From Rhynochetos jubatus (Eukaryota; Chordata; Aves; Eurypygiformes; Rhynochetidae): a stretch of DNA of 64,000 bases. Of this stretch, positions 1 through 13,600 are shown one piece after another (the stretch's first letter is position 1; the number at the start of each line of letters is the position of its first letter). The translations under genes and the position numbers were made by a program. The notes beneath the pieces are model-generated. The model saw nothing but the letters and a program-made list of their open reading frames with translations. It was not told the origin of the DNA and made no database searches. Location: positions 10,091,420 to 10,155,419 of the forward strand of contig CM050673.1 of the NCBI GenBank assembly GCA_027574665.1. Reading direction: 5' to 3'.

Positions 1-372
1 AATCCACGGTCGGCAACTTCTAGGGTTAGGGTTAGGGTTAGGGTCCGGAGAACCAGAAAGCCCACAGCTCCACGGATAATTGGGATTGAAAGGCCTGCCA
101 AAAGAAGCACGACAGTGCACCGACATGGCTCCTTCACCTGCTTTCCTAGCCAGAACCCAGCGGGGGCCATGCGCAGAAACCGCGGCCGGCAACTTCTAGG
201 GTTAGGGTTAGGGTTAGGGTCCGGAGAACCAGAAAGCCCACAGCTCCAGGGATAATTGGGATTGCAAAGGCCTGCCAAGAGGAGCACGACACTGCACAGA
301 CATGGCTCCTTCCCCAGCTTTCCTAGCCAGAACCTAGGGGGGGCCGTGGCCGGAAACTGCGGTCGGCAACTT

Positions 373-384
373 CAAGGGTTAGGG
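373..384 (+). repeat. Single-TTAGGG tract of a 165-bp marker monomer (copy 1)
   Basis: The tract is reduced to CAAGGG plus one TTAGGG. The monomer is therefore 12 bp shorter, and the first hexamer is altered from CTAGGG. The same combined variant recurs at 3911-3922, 5314-5325 and 8309-8320, each time followed by the same TTGGTATTGAAAGG monomer, so the four are copies of one ancestral event. With only two GGG tracts this monomer cannot form a four-tract quadruplex from its own telomeric tract. Confidence 0.9.
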
Positions 385-3300
385 TCCGGAGAACCAGAAA
401 GCCCACAGCTCCACGGATAATTGGTATTGAAAGGCCTGCCAAAAGGAGCAGGACACTGCACAGACATGGCTCCTTCCCCAGCTTTCCTAGCCAGAACCCA
501 GGGGGGGCCGTGGTCGAAAACCGCGGTCGGCAACTTCTAGGGTTAGGGTTAGGGTTAGGGTCCGGAGAACCAGAAAGCCCACAGCTCCAGGGATAATTGG
601 GATTGCAAAGGCCTGCCCAAAGGAGCACGACACTGCACAGACATGGCTCCTTCCCCAGCTTTCCTAGCCAGAACCCCGGGCGGGCCGTGGCCGGAAACCG
701 CGGTCGGCAACTTCTAGGGTTAGGGTTAGGGTTAGGGTCCGGAGAACCAGAAAGCCCACAGCTCCAGGGATAATTGGGATTGCAAAGGCCTGCCAAGAGG
801 AGCACGACACTGCACAGACATGGCTCCTTCCCCAGCTTTCCTAGCCAGAACCCAGGGGGGGCCGTGGCCGGAAACCGCGGTCGGCAACTTCTAGGGTTAG
901 GGTTAGGTTTAGGGTTAGGGTCCGGAGAACCAGAAAGCCCACAGCTCCAGGGATAATTGGGGTTGCAAAGGCCTGCCAAGAGGAGCACGACACTGCACCG
1001 ACATGGCTCCTTCCCCTGCTTTCCTAGCCAGAACCCAGGGGGGGCCGTGGCCGGAAACCGCGGTCGGCAACTTCTAGGGTTAGGGTTAGGGTTAGGGTCC
1101 GGAGAACCAGAAAGCCCACAGCTCCAGGGATAATTGGGATTGCAAAGGCCTGCCAAGAGGAGCACGACACTGCACCGACATGGCTCCTTCCCCAGCTTTC
1201 CTAGCCAGAACCCAGGGGGGGCCGTGGCCGGAAACCGCGGTCGGCAACTTCTAGGGTTAGGGTTAGGGTTAGGGTCCGGAGAACCAGAAAGCCCACAGCT
1301 CCAGGGATAATTGGGATTGCAAAGGCCTGCCAAGAGGAGCACGACACTGCACAGTCATGGCTCCTTCCCCTGCTTTCCTAGCCAGAACCCAGGGGGGGCC
1401 GTGGCCGGAATCTACGGTCGGCAACTTCTAGGGTTAGGGTTAGGGTTAGGGTCCGGAGAACCAGAAAGCCCACAGCTCCAGGGATAATTGGGATTGCAAA
1501 GGCCTGCCAAGAGGAGCACGACACTGCACAGATATGGCTCCTTCCCCAGCTTTCCTAGCCAGAACCCGGGGGGGGCCGTGGCCGGAAACCGCGGTCGGCA
1601 ACTTCTAGGGTTAGGGTTAGGGTTAGTGTCCGGAGAACCAGAAAGCCCACAGCTCCAGGGATAATTGGGATTGCAAAGGCCTGCCAAGAGGAGCACGACA
1701 CTGCACCAACATGGCTCCTTCCCCAGCTTTCCTAGCCAGAACCCAGGGGGGGCCGTGTCCGGAATCCACGGTCGGCAACTTCTAGGGTTAGGGTTAGGGT
1801 TAGGGTCCGGAGAACCAGAAAGCCCACAGCTCCACGGATAATTGGGATTGCAAAGGCCTGCCAAGAGGAGCACGACACTGCACCGACATGGCTCCTTCCC
1901 CTGCTTTCCTAGCCAGAACCCAGGGGGGGCCGTGGCCGGAAACCGCGGTCGGCAACTTCTAGGGTTAGGGTTAGGGTTAGGGTCCGGAGAACCAGAAAGC
2001 CCACAGCTCCAGGGATAATTGGGATTGCAAAGGCCTGCCAAGAGGAGCACGACACTGCACAGACATGGCTCCTTCCCCTGCTTTCCTAGCCAGAACCCAG
2101 CGGGGGCCATGCGCAGAAACCGCGGCCGGCAACTTCTAGGGTTAGGGTTAGGGTTAGGGTCCGGAGAACCAGAAAGCCCACAGCTCCAGGGATAATTGGG
2201 ACTGCAAAGGCCTGCCAAGAGGAGCACGACACTGCACAGACATGGCTCCTTCCCCAGCTTTCCTAGCCAGAACCCAGGGGGGGCCGTGGCCGGAAACCGC
2301 GGTCGGCAACTTCTAGGGTTAGGGTTAGGGTTAGGGTCCGGAGAACCAGAAAGCCCACAGCTCCACGGATAATTGGGATTGAAAGGCCTGCCAAAAGGAG
2401 CACGACACTGCACCGACATGGCTCCTTCCCCTGCTTTCCTAGCCAGAACCCAGGGGGGGCCGTGGCCGGAAACTGCGGTCGGCAACTTCTAGGGTTAGGG
2501 TTAGGGTTAGGGTCCGGAGAGCCAGAAAGCACACAGCTCCAGGGATAATTGGGATTGCAAAGGCCTGCCAAGAGGAGCACGACACTGCACAGACATGGCT
2601 CCTTCCCCAGCTTTCCTAGCCAGAACCCAGGGGGGGCCGTGGCCGGAAACCGCGGTCGGCAACTTCTAGGGTTAGGGTTAGGTTTAGGGTTAGGGTCCGG
2701 AGAACCAGAAAGCCCACAGCTCCAGGGATAATTGGGGTTGCAAAGGCCTGCCAAGAGGAGCACGACACTGCACCGACATGGCTCCTTCCCCTGCTTTCCT
2801 AGCCAGAACCCAGGGGGGGCCGTGGCCGGAAACCGCGGTCGGCAACTTCTAGGGTTAGGGTTAGGGTTAGGGTCCGGAGAACCAGAAAGCCCACAGCTCC
2901 AGGGATAATTGGGATTGCAAAGGCCTGCCAAGAGGAGCACGACACTGCACCGACATGGCTCCTTCCCCAGCTTTCCTAGCCAGAACCCAGGGGGGGCCGT
3001 GGCCGGAATCCACGGTTGGTAACTTCTAGGGTTAGGGTTAGGGTTAGGGTCCGGAGAACCAGAAAGCCCACAGCTCCACGGATAATTGGGATTGCAAAGG
3101 CCTGCCAAGAGGAGCACGACACTGCACAGATATGGCTCCTTCCCCAGCTTTCCTAGCCAGAACCCGGGGGGGGCCGTGGCCGGAAACCGCGGTCGGCAAC
3201 TTCTAGGGTTAGGGTTAGGGTTAGTGTCCGGAGAACCAGAAAGCCCACAGCTCCAGGGATAATTGGGATTGCAAAGGCCTGCCAAGAGGAGCACGACACT

Positions 3301-3910
3301 GCACCGACATGGCTCCTTCCCCAGCTTTCCTAGCCAGAACCCAGGGGGGGCCGTGTCCGGAATCCACGGTCGGCAACTTCTAGGGTTAGGGTTAGGGTTA
3401 GGGTCCGGAGAACCAGAAAGCCCACAGCTCCAGGGATAATTGGGATTGCAAAGGCCTGCCAAGAGGAGCACGACACTGCACCGACATGGCTCCTTCCCCT
3501 GCTTTCCTAGCCAGAACCCAGGGGGGGCCGTGGCCGGAAACCGCGGTCGGCAACTTCTAGGGTTAGGGTTAGGGTTAGGGTCCGGAGAACCAGAAAGCCC
3601 ACAGCTCCAGGGATAATTGGGATTGCAAAGGCCTGCCAAGAGGAGCACGACACTGCACCGACATGGCTCCTTCCCCAGCTTTCCTAGCCAGAACCCAGCG
3701 GGGGCCATGCGCAGAAACCGCGGCCGGCAACTTCTAGGGTTAGGGTTAGGGTTAGGGTCCGGAGAACCAGAAAGCCCACAGCTCCAGGGATAATTGGGAT
3801 TGCAAAGGCCTGCCAAGAGGAGCACGACACTGCACAGACATGGCTCCTTCCCCAGCTTTCCTAGCCAGAACCTAGGGGGGGCCGTGGCCGGAAACTGCGG
3901 TCGGCAACTT

Positions 3911-3922
3911 CAAGGGTTAGGG
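3911..3922 (+). repeat. Single-TTAGGG marker tract (copy 2)
   Basis: Same CAAGGG-TTAGGG form and same flanking variants as the copy at 373, 3,538 bp downstream. It is followed by a block that resembles 331-900 and then diverges. Confidence 0.9.
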
Positions 3923-5313
3923 TCCGGAGAACCAGAAAGCCCACAGCTCCACGGATAATTGGTATTGAAAGGCCTGCCAAAAGGAGCAGGACACTGCACA
4001 GACATGGCTCCTTCCCCAGCTTTCCTAGCCAGAACCCAGGGGGGGCCGTGGTCGAAAACCGCGGTCGGCAACTTCTAGGGTTAGGGTTAGGGTTAGGGTC
4101 CGGAGAACCAGAAAGCCCACAGCTCCAGGGATAATTGGGATTGCAAAGGCCTGCCCAAAGGAGCACGACACTGCACAGACATGGCTCCTTCCCCTGCTTT
4201 CCTAGCCAGAACCCCGGGGGGGCCGTGGCCGGAAACCGCGGTCGGCAACTTCTAGGCTTAGGGTTAGGGTTAGGGTCCGGAGAACCAGAAAGCCCACAGC
4301 TCCAGGGATAATTGGGACTGCAAAGGCCTGCCAAGAGGAGCACGACACTGCACAGACATGGCTCCTTCCCCAGCTTTCCTAGCCAGAACCCAGGGGGGGC
4401 CGTGGCCGGAAACCGCGGTCGGCAACTTCTAGGGTTAGGGTTAGGGTTAGGGTCCGGAGAACCAGAAAGCCCACAGCTCCAGGGATAATTGGGATTGCAA
4501 AGGCCTGCCAAGAGGAGCACGACACTGCACCGACATGGCTCCTTCCCCAGCTTTCCTAGCCAGAACCCAGGGGGGGCCGTGGCCGGAATCCACGGTTGGT
4601 AACTTCTAGGGTTAGGGTTAGGGTTAGGGTCCGGAGAACCAGAAAGCCCACAGCTCCACGGATAATTGGGATTGCAAAGGCCTGCCAAGAGGAGCACGAC
4701 ACTGCACAGATATGGCTCCTTCCCCAGCTTTCCTAGCCAGAACCCGGGGGGGGCCGTGGCCGGAAACCGCGGTCGGCAACTTCTAGGGTTAGGGTTAGGG
4801 TTAGTGTCCGGAGAACCAGAAAGCCCACAGCTCCAGGGATAATTGGGATTGCAAAGGCCTGCCAAGAGGAGCACGACACTGCACCGACATGGCTCCTTCC
4901 CCAGCTTTCCTAGCCAGAACCCAGGGGGGGCCGTGTCCGGAATCCACGGTCGGCAACTTCTAGGGTTAGGGTTAGGGTTAGGGTCCGGAGAACCAGAAAG
5001 CCCACAGCTCCAGGGATAATTGGGATTGCAAAGGCCTGCCAAGAGGAGCACGACACTGCACCGACATGGCTCCTTCCCCTGCTTTCCTAGCCAGAACCCA
5101 GCGGGGGCCATGCGCAGAAACCGCGGCCGGCAACTTCTAGGGTTAGGGTTAGGGTTAGGGTCCGGAGAACCAGAAAGCCCACAGCTCCAGGGATAATTGG
5201 GATTGCAAAGGCCTGCCAAGAGGAGCACGACACTGCACAGACATGGCTCCTTCCCCAGCTTTCCTAGCCAGAACCTAGGGGGGGCCGTGGCCGGAAACTG
5301 CGGTCGGCAACTT

Positions 5314-5325
5314 CAAGGGTTAGGG
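5314..5325 (+). repeat. Single-TTAGGG marker tract (copy 3)
   Basis: Same marker, 1,403 bp after copy 2. The block following it (about 5264-6004) is closely matched by the one following copy 4 (about 8259-8999), an offset of 2,995 bp. Confidence 0.9.
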
Positions 5326-8308
5326 TCCGGAGAACCAGAAAGCCCACAGCTCCACGGATAATTGGTATTGAAAGGCCTGCCAAAAGGAGCAGGACACTGC
5401 ACAGACATGGCTCCTTCCCCAGCTTTCCTAGCCAGAACCCAGGGGGGGCCGTGGTCGAAAACCGCGGTCGGCAACTTCTAGGGTTAGGGTTAGGGTTAGG
5501 GTCCGGAGAACCAGAAAGCCCACAGCTCCAGGGATAATTGGGATTGCAAAGGCCTGCCCAAAGGAGCACGACACTGCACAGACATGGCTCCTTCCCCAGC
5601 TTTCCTAGCCAGAACCCCGGGGGGGCCGTGGCCGGAAACCGTGGTCGGCAACTTCTAGGCTTAGGGTTAGGGTTAGGGTCCGGAGAACCAGAAAGCCCAC
5701 AGCTCCAGGGATAATTGGGACTGCAAAGGCCTGCCAAGAGGAGCACGACACTGCACAGACATGGCTCCTTCCCCAGCTTTCCTAGCCAGAACCCAGGGGC
5801 GGCCGTGGCCGGAAACCGCGGTCGGCAACTTCTAGGGTTAGGGTTAGGGTTAGGGTCCGGAGAACCAGAAAGCCCACAGCTCCACGGATAATTGGGATTG
5901 AAAGGCCTGCCAAAAGGAGCACGACACTGCACCGACATGGCTCCTTCCCCTGCTTTCCTAGCCAGAACCCAGGGGGGGCCGTGGCCGGAAACTGCGGTCG
6001 GCAACTTCTAGGGTTAGGGTTAGGGTTAGGGTCCGGAGAACCAGAAAGCACACAGCTCCAGGGATAATTGGGATTGCAAAGGCCTGCCAAGAGGAGCACG
6101 ACACTGCACAGACATGGCTCCTTCCCCAGCTTTCCTAGCCAGAACCCAGGGGGGGCCGTGGCCGGAAACCGCGGTCGGCAACTTCTAGGGTTAGGGTTAG
6201 GTTTAGGGTTAGGGTCCGGAGAACCAGAAAGCCCACAGCTCCAGGGATAATTGGGGTTGCAAAGGCCTGCCAAGAGGAGCACGACACTGCACCGACATGG
6301 CTCCTTCCCCTGCTTTCCTAGCCAGAACCCAGGGGGGGCCGTGGCCGGAAACCGCGGTCGGCAACTTCTAGGGTTAGGGTTAGGGTTAGGGTCCGGAGAA
6401 CCAGAAAGCCCACAGCTCCAGGGATAATTGGGATTGCAAAGGCCTGCCAAGAGGAGCACGACACTGCACAGTCATGGCTCCTTCCCCTGCTTTCCTAGCC
6501 AGAACCCAGGGGGGGCCTTGGCAGGAATCTACGGTCGGCAACTTCTAGGGTTAGGGTTAGGGTTAGGGTCCGGAGAACCAGAAAGCCCACAGCTCCAGGG
6601 ATAATTGGGATTGCAAAGGCCTGCCAAGAGGAGCACGACACTGCACAGATATGGCTCCTTCCCCAGCTTTCCTAGCCAGAACCCGGGGGGGGCCGTGGCC
6701 GGAAACCGCGGTCGGCAACTTCTAGGGTTAGGGTTAGGGTTAGTGTCCGGAGAACCAGAAAGCCCACAGCTCCAGGGATAATTGGGATTGCAAAGGCCTG
6801 CCAAGAGGAGCACGACACTGCACCGACATGGCTCCTTCCCCAGCTTTCCTAGCCAGAACCCAGGGGGGGCCGTGTCCGGAATCCACGGTCGGCAACTTCT
6901 AGGGTTAGGGTTAGGGTTAGGGTCCGGAGAACCAGAAAGCCCACAGCTCCAGGGATAATTGGGATTGCAAAGGCCTGCCAAGAGGAGCACGACACTGCAC
7001 CGACATGGCTCCTTCCCCTGCTTTCCTAGCCAGAACCCAGGGGGGGCCGTGGCCGGAAACCGCGGTCGGCAACTTCTAGGGTTAGGGTTAGGGTTAGGGT
7101 CCGGAGAACCAGAAAGCCCACAGCTCCAGGGATAATTGGGATTGCAAAGGCCTGCCAAGAGGAGCACGACACTACACAGACATGGCTCCTTCCCCTGCTT
7201 TCCTAGCCAGAAACCAGCGGGGGCCGTGGCCGGAAACCGCGGTCGGCAACTTCTAGGGTTAGGGTTAGGGTTAGGGTCCGGAGAACCAGAAAGCCCACAG
7301 CTCCAGGGATAATTGGGATTGCAAAGGCCTGCCAAGAGGAGCACGACACTGCACCGACATGGCTCCTTCCCCTGCTTTCCTAGCCAGAACCCAGGGGGGG
7401 CCGTGGCCGGAAACCGCGGTCGGCAACTTCTAGGGTTAGGGTTAGGGTCCTGAGAACCAGAAAGCCCACAGCTCCAGGGATAATTGGGATTGCAAAGGCC
7501 TGCCAAGAGGAGCACGACACTGCACCGACATGGCTCCTTCCCCTGCTTTCCTAGCCAGAACCCAGGGGGGGCCGTGGCCGGAAACCGTGGTCGGCAACTT
7601 CTAGGGTTAGGGTTAGGGTTAGGGTCCGGAGAACCAGAAAGCCCACAGCTCCAGGGATAATTGGGATTGCAAAGGCCTGCCAAGAGGAGCACGACACTGC
7701 ACCGACATGGCTCCTTCCCCAGCTTTCCTAGCCAGAACCCAGGGGGGGCCGTGGCCAGAAACCGCGGTCGGCAACTTCTAGGGTTAGGGTTAGGGTTAGG
7801 GTCCGGAGAACCAGAAAGCCCACAGCTCCAGGGATAATTGGGATTGCAAAGGCCTGCCAAGAGGAGCACGACACTGCACAGACATGGCTCCTTCCCCTGC
7901 TTTCCTAGCCAGAACCCAGGGGGGGCCATGCCCAGAAACCGCGGTCGGCAACTTCTAGGGTTAGGGTTAGGGTTAGGGTCCGGAGAACCAGAAAGCCCAC
8001 AGCTCCAGGGATAATTGGGATTGCAAAGGCCTGCCAAGAGGAGCACGACACTGCACAGACATGGCTCCTTCCCCAGCTTTCCTAGCCAGAACCCAGGGGG
8101 GGCCGTGGCCGGAATCCACGGTCGGCAACTTCTAGGCTTAGGGTTAGGGTTAGGGTCCGGAGAACCAGAAAGCCCACAGCTCCAGGGATAATTGGGATTG
8201 CAAAGGCCTGCCAAGAGGAGCACGACACTGCACAGACATGGCTCCTTCCCCAGCTTTCCTAGCCAGAACCTAGGGGGGGCCGTGGCCGGAAACTGCGGTC
8301 GGCAACTT

Positions 8309-8320
8309 CAAGGGTTAGGG
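8309..8320 (+). repeat. Single-TTAGGG marker tract (copy 4)
   Basis: The last occurrence of this marker in the window. The variant is absent from the remaining 55 kb, so the block type it marks is confined to the left end. Confidence 0.9.
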
Positions 8321-10699
8321 TCCGGAGAACCAGAAAGCCCACAGCTCCACGGATAATTGGTATTGAAAGGCCTGCCAAAAGGAGCAGGACACTGCACAGA
8401 CATGGCTCCTTCCCCAGCTTTCCTAGCCAGAACCCAGGGGGGGCCGTGGTCGAAAACCGCGGTCGGCAACTTCTAGGGTTAGGGTTAGGGTTAGGGTCCG
8501 GAGAACCAGAAAGCCCACAGCTCCAGGGATAATTGGGATTGCAAAGGCCTGCCCAAAGGAGCACGACACTGCACAGACATGGCTCCTTCCCCAGCTTTCC
8601 TAGCCAGAACCCCGGGGGGGCCGTGGCCGGAAACCGCGGTCGGCAACTTCTAGGGTTAGGGTTAGGGTTAGGGTCCGGAGAACCAGAAAGCCCACAGCTC
8701 CAGGGATAATTGGGACTGCAAAGGCCTGCCAAGAGGAGCACGACACTGCACAGACATGGCTCCTTCCCCAGCTTTCCTAGCCAGAACCCAGGGGGGGCCG
8801 TGGCCGGAAACCGCGGTCGGCAACTTCTAGGGTTAGGGTTAGGGTTAGGGTCCGGAGAACCAGAAAGCCCACAGCTCCACGGATAATTGGGATTGAAAGG
8901 CCTGCCAAAAGGAGCACGACACTGCACCGACATGGCTCCTTCCCCTGCTTTCCTAGCCAGAACCCAGGGGGGGCCGTGGCCGGAAACTGCGGTCGGCAAC
9001 TTCTAGGGTTAGGGTTAGGGTTAGGGTCCGGAGAGCCAGAAAGCACACAGCTCCAGGGATAATTGGGATTGCAAAGGCCTGCCAAGAGGAGCACGACACT
9101 GCACAGACATGGCTCCTTCCCCAGCTTTCCTAGCCAGAAACCAGGGGGGGCCGTGGCCGGAAACCGCGGTCGGCAACTTCTAGGGTTAGGGTTAGGTTTA
9201 GGGTTAGGGTCCGGAGAACCAGAAAGCCCACAGCTCCAGGGATAATTGGGATTGCAAAGGCCTGCCAAGAGGAGCACGACACTGCACAGTCATGGCTCCT
9301 TCCCCTGCTTTCCTAGCCAGAACCCAGGGGGGGCCGTGGCAGGAATCTACGGTCGGCAACTTCTAGGGTTAGGGTTAGGGTTAGGGTCCGGAGAACCAGA
9401 AAGCCCACAGCTCCAGGGATAATTGGGATTGCAAAGGCCTGCCAAGAGGAGCACGACACTGCACAGATATGGCTCCTTCCCCAGCTTTCCTAGCCAGAAC
9501 CCGGGGGGGGCCGTGGCCGGAAACCGCGGTCGGCAACTTCTAGGGTTAGGGTTAGGGTTAGTGTCCGGAGAACCAGAAAGCCCACAGCTCCAGGGATAAT
9601 TGGGATTGCAAAGGCCTGCCAAGAGGAGCACGACACTGCACCGACATGGCTCCTTCCCCAGCTTTCCTAGCCAGAACCCAGGGGGGGCCGTGTCCGGAAT
9701 CCACGGTCGGCAACTTCTAGGGTTAGGGTTAGGGTTAGGGTCCGGAGAACCAGAAAGCCCACAGCTCCAGGGATAATTGGGATTGCAAAGGCCTGCCAAG
9801 AGGAGCACGACACTGCACCGACATGGCTCCTTCCCCTGCTTTCCTAGCCAGAACCCAGGGGGGGCCGTGGCCGGAAACCGCGGTCGGCAACTTCTAGGGT
9901 TAGGGTTAGGGTTAGGGTCCGGAGAACCAGAAAGCCCACAGCTCCAGGGATAATTGGGATTGCAAAGGCCTGCCAAGAGGAGCACGACACTACACAGACA
10001 TGGCTCCTTCCCCTGCTTTCCTAGCCAGAAACCAGCGGGGGCCGTGGCCGGAAACCGCGGTCGGCAACTTCTAGGGTTAGGGTTAGGGTTAGGGTCCGGA
10101 GAACCAGAAAGCCCACAGCTCCAGGGATAATTGGGATTGCAAAGGCCTGCCAAGAGGAGCACGACACTGCACCGACATGGCTCCTTCCCCTGCTTTCCTA
10201 GCCAGAACCCAGGGGGGGCCGTGGCCGGAAACCGCGGTCGGCAACTTCTAGGGTTAGGGTTAGGGTTAGGGTCCTGAGAACCAGAAAGCCCACAGCTCCA
10301 GGGATAATTGGGATTGCAAAGGCCTGCCAAGAGGAGCACGACACTGCACCGACATGGCTCCTTCCCCTGCTTTCCTAGCCAGAACCCAGGGGGGGCCGTG
10401 GCCGGAAACCGTGGTCGGCAACTTCTAGGGTTAGGGTTAGGGTTAGGGTCCGGAGAACCAGAAAGCCCACAGCTCCAGGGATAATTGGGATTGCAAAGGC
10501 CTGCCAAGAGGAGCACGACACTGCACCGACATGGCTCCTTCCCCAGCTTTCCTAGCCAGAACCCAGGGGGGGCCGTGGCCAGAAACCGCGGTCGGCAACT
10601 TCTAGGGTTAGGGTTAGGGTTAGGGTCCGGAGAACCAGAAAGCCCACAGCTCCAGGGATAATTGGGATTGCAAAGGCCTGCCAAGAGGAGCACGACACT

Positions 10700-13600
10700 G
10701 CACAGACATGGCTCCTTCCCCTGCTTTCCTAGCCAGAACCCAGGGGGGGCCGTGGCCGGAATCCACGGTCGGCAACTTCTAGGGTTAGGGTTAGGGTTAG
10801 GGTCCGGAGAACCAGAAAGCCCACAGCTCCAGGGATAATTGGGATTGCAAAGGCCTGCCAAGAGGAGCACGACACTGCACAGATATGGCTCCTTCCCCAG
10901 CTTTCCTAGCCAGAACCCGGGGGGGGCCGTGGCCGGAAACCGCGGTCGGCAACTTCTAGTGTTAGGGTTAGGGTCCGGAGAACCAGAAAGCCCACAGCTC
11001 CAGGGATAATTGGGATTGCAAAGGCCTGCCAAGAGGAGCACGACACTGCACAGACATGGCTCCTTCCCCAGCTTTCCTAGCCAGAACCCAGGGGGGGCCG
11101 TGGCCGGAATCCACGGTCGGCAACTTCTAGGGTTAGGGTTAGGGTTAGGGTCCGGAGAACCAGAAAGCCCACAGCTCCAGGGATAATTGGGATTGCAAAG
11201 GCCTGCCAAGAGGAGCAAGACACTGCACAGACATGGCTCCTTCCCCTGCCTTCCTAGCCAGAACCCAGGGGGGGCCGTGGCCGGAAACCGTGGTCGGCAA
11301 CTTCTGGGGTTAGGGTTAGGGTTAGGGTCCGGAGAACCAGAAAGCCCACAGCTCCAGGGATAATTGGGATTGCAAAGGCCTGCCAAGAGGAGCACAACAC
11401 TGCACCGACATGGCTCCTTCCCCAGCTTTCCTAGCCAGAACCCAGGGGGGGCCATGCCCAGAAACCGCGGTCGGCAACTTCTAGGGTTAGGGTTAGGGTT
11501 AGGGTCCGGAGAACCAGAAAGCCCACAGCTCCAGGGATAATTGGGATTGCAAAGGCCTGCCAAGAGGAGCACGACACTGCACTGACATAGCTCCTTCCCC
11601 AGCTTTCCTAGCCAGAACCCAGGGGGGGCCGTGGCCGGAATCCACGGTCGGCGACTTCTAGGGTTAGGGTTAGGGTTAGGGTCCGGAGAACCAGAAAGCC
11701 CACAGCTCCAGGGATAATTGGGATTGCAAAGGCCTGCCAAGAGGAGCACGACACTGCACAGACATGGCTCCTTCCCCTGCTTTCCTAGCCAGAACCCAGG
11801 GGGGGCCGTGTCCAGAAACCGCGGTCGGCAACTTCTAGGGTTAGGGTTAGGGTTAGGGTCCGGAGAACCAGAAAGCCCACAGCTCCAGGGATAATTGGGA
11901 TTGCAAAGGCCTGCCAAGAGGAGCACGACACTGCACAGACATGGCTCCTTCCCCTGCTTTCCTAGCCAGAACCCAGGGGGGGCCGTGGCCGGAAACCGCG
12001 GTCGGCAACTTCTAGGGTTAGGGTTAGGGTTAGGGTCCGGAGAACCAGAAAGCCCACAGCTCCAGGGATAATTGGGATTGCAAAGGCCTGCCAAGAGGAG
12101 CACGACACTGCACCGACATGGCTCCTTCCCCTGCTTTCCTAGCCAGAACCCAGGGGGGGCCGTGGCCGGAAACCGCGGTCGGCAACTTCTAGGGTTAGGG
12201 TTAGGGTTAGGGTCCGGAGAACCAGAAAGCCCACAGCTCCAGGGATAATTGGGATTGCAAAGGCCTGCCAAGTGGAGCACGACACTGCACAGACATGGCT
12301 CCTTCCCCAGCTTTCCTAGCCAGAACCCGGGGGGGCCATGCCCAGAAACCGCGGTCGGCAACTTCTAGGGTTAGGGTTAGGGTTAGGGTCCGGAGAACCA
12401 GAAAGCCCACAGCTCCAGGGATAATTGGGATTGCAAAGGCCTGCCAAGAGGAGCACGACACTGCACAGACATGGCTCCTTCCCCTGCTTTCCTAGCCAGA
12501 ACCCAGGGGGGGCCGTGGCCGGAAACTGCGGTCGGCAACTTCTAGGGTTAGGGTTAGGGTTAGGGTCCGGAGAACCAGAAAGCCCACAGCTCCAGGGATA
12601 ATTGGGATTGCAAAGGCCTGCCAAGAGGAGCACGACACTGCACAGACATGGCTCCTTCTCCAGCTTTCCTAGCCAGAACCCTGGGGGGGCCGTGGCCGGA
12701 AACCGCGGTCGGCAACTTCTAGGGTTAGGGTTAGGGTTAGGGTCCGGAGAACCAGAAAGCCCACAGCTCCAGGGATAATTGGGATTGCAAACGCCTGCCA
12801 AGAGGAGCACGACACTGCACAGACATGGCTCCTTCCCCTGCTTTCCTAGCCAGAACCCAGGGGGGGCCGTGGCCGGAATCCACGGTCGGCAACTTCTAGG
12901 GTTAGGGTTAGGGTTAGGGTCCGGAGAACCAGAAAGCCCACAGCTCCAGGGATAATTGGGATTGCAAAGGCCTGCCAAGAGGAGCACGACACTGCACAGA
13001 TATGGCTCCTTCCCCAGCTTTCCTAGCCAGAACCCGGGGGGGGCCGTGGCCGGAAACCGCGGTCGGCAACTTCTAGGGTTAGGGTTAGGGTTAGGGTCCG
13101 GAGAACCAGAAAGCCCACAGCTCCAGGGATAATTGGGATTGCAAAGGCCTGCCAAGAGGAGCACGACACTGCACAGACATGGCTCCTTCCCCAGCTTTCC
13201 TAGCCAGAACCCAGGGGGGGCCGTGGCCGGAATCCACGGTCGGCAACTTCTAGGGTTAGGGTTAGGGTTAGGGTCCGGAGAACCAGAAAGCCCACAGCTC
13301 CAGGGATAATTGGGATTGCAAAGGCCTGCCAAGAGGAGCACGACACTGCACCGACATGGCTCCTTCCCCTGCTTTCCTAGCCAGAACCCAGGGGGGGGCC
13401 GTGGCCGGAAACCGTGGTCGGCAACTTCTAGGGTTAGGGTTAGGGTTAGGGTCCGGAGAACCAGAAAGCCCACAGCTCCAGGGATAATTGGGATTGCAAA
13501 GGCCTGCCAAGAGGAGCACAACACTGCACCGACATGGCTCCTTCCCCAGCTTTCCTAGCCAGAACCCAGGGGGGGCCATGCCCAGAAACCGCGGTCGGCA

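Larger units (their letters stand above)
1..10700 (+). repeat. Block mosaic A (165-bp-marked segments)
   Basis: About 60 monomers are arranged in blocks of 1.4-3.5 kb that recur in altered order. A marker cluster is shared at four places: an AACCTAGGG G-run start, CAAGGG plus a single TTAGGG, TTGGTATTGAAAGG, and GAGCAGGACAC. The marker tracts lie at 373, 3911, 5314 and 8309 (spacings 3538, 1403 and 2995). Other block markers are CAGATATGG (about 1512, 3128, 4709, 6649, 9468), the CGGGGGCCATGCGCAG variant (161, 2101, 3699, 5102) and 183-bp tracts with GGTTTAGGG (about 905, 2680, 6203, 9191). A segment at about 6.5-8.2 kb recurs at about 9.35-11.0 kb with an offset of 2,818-2,824 bp, the change being one TTAGGG. 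It contains CCTGAGAACC at 7449 and 10273. Confidence 0.85.
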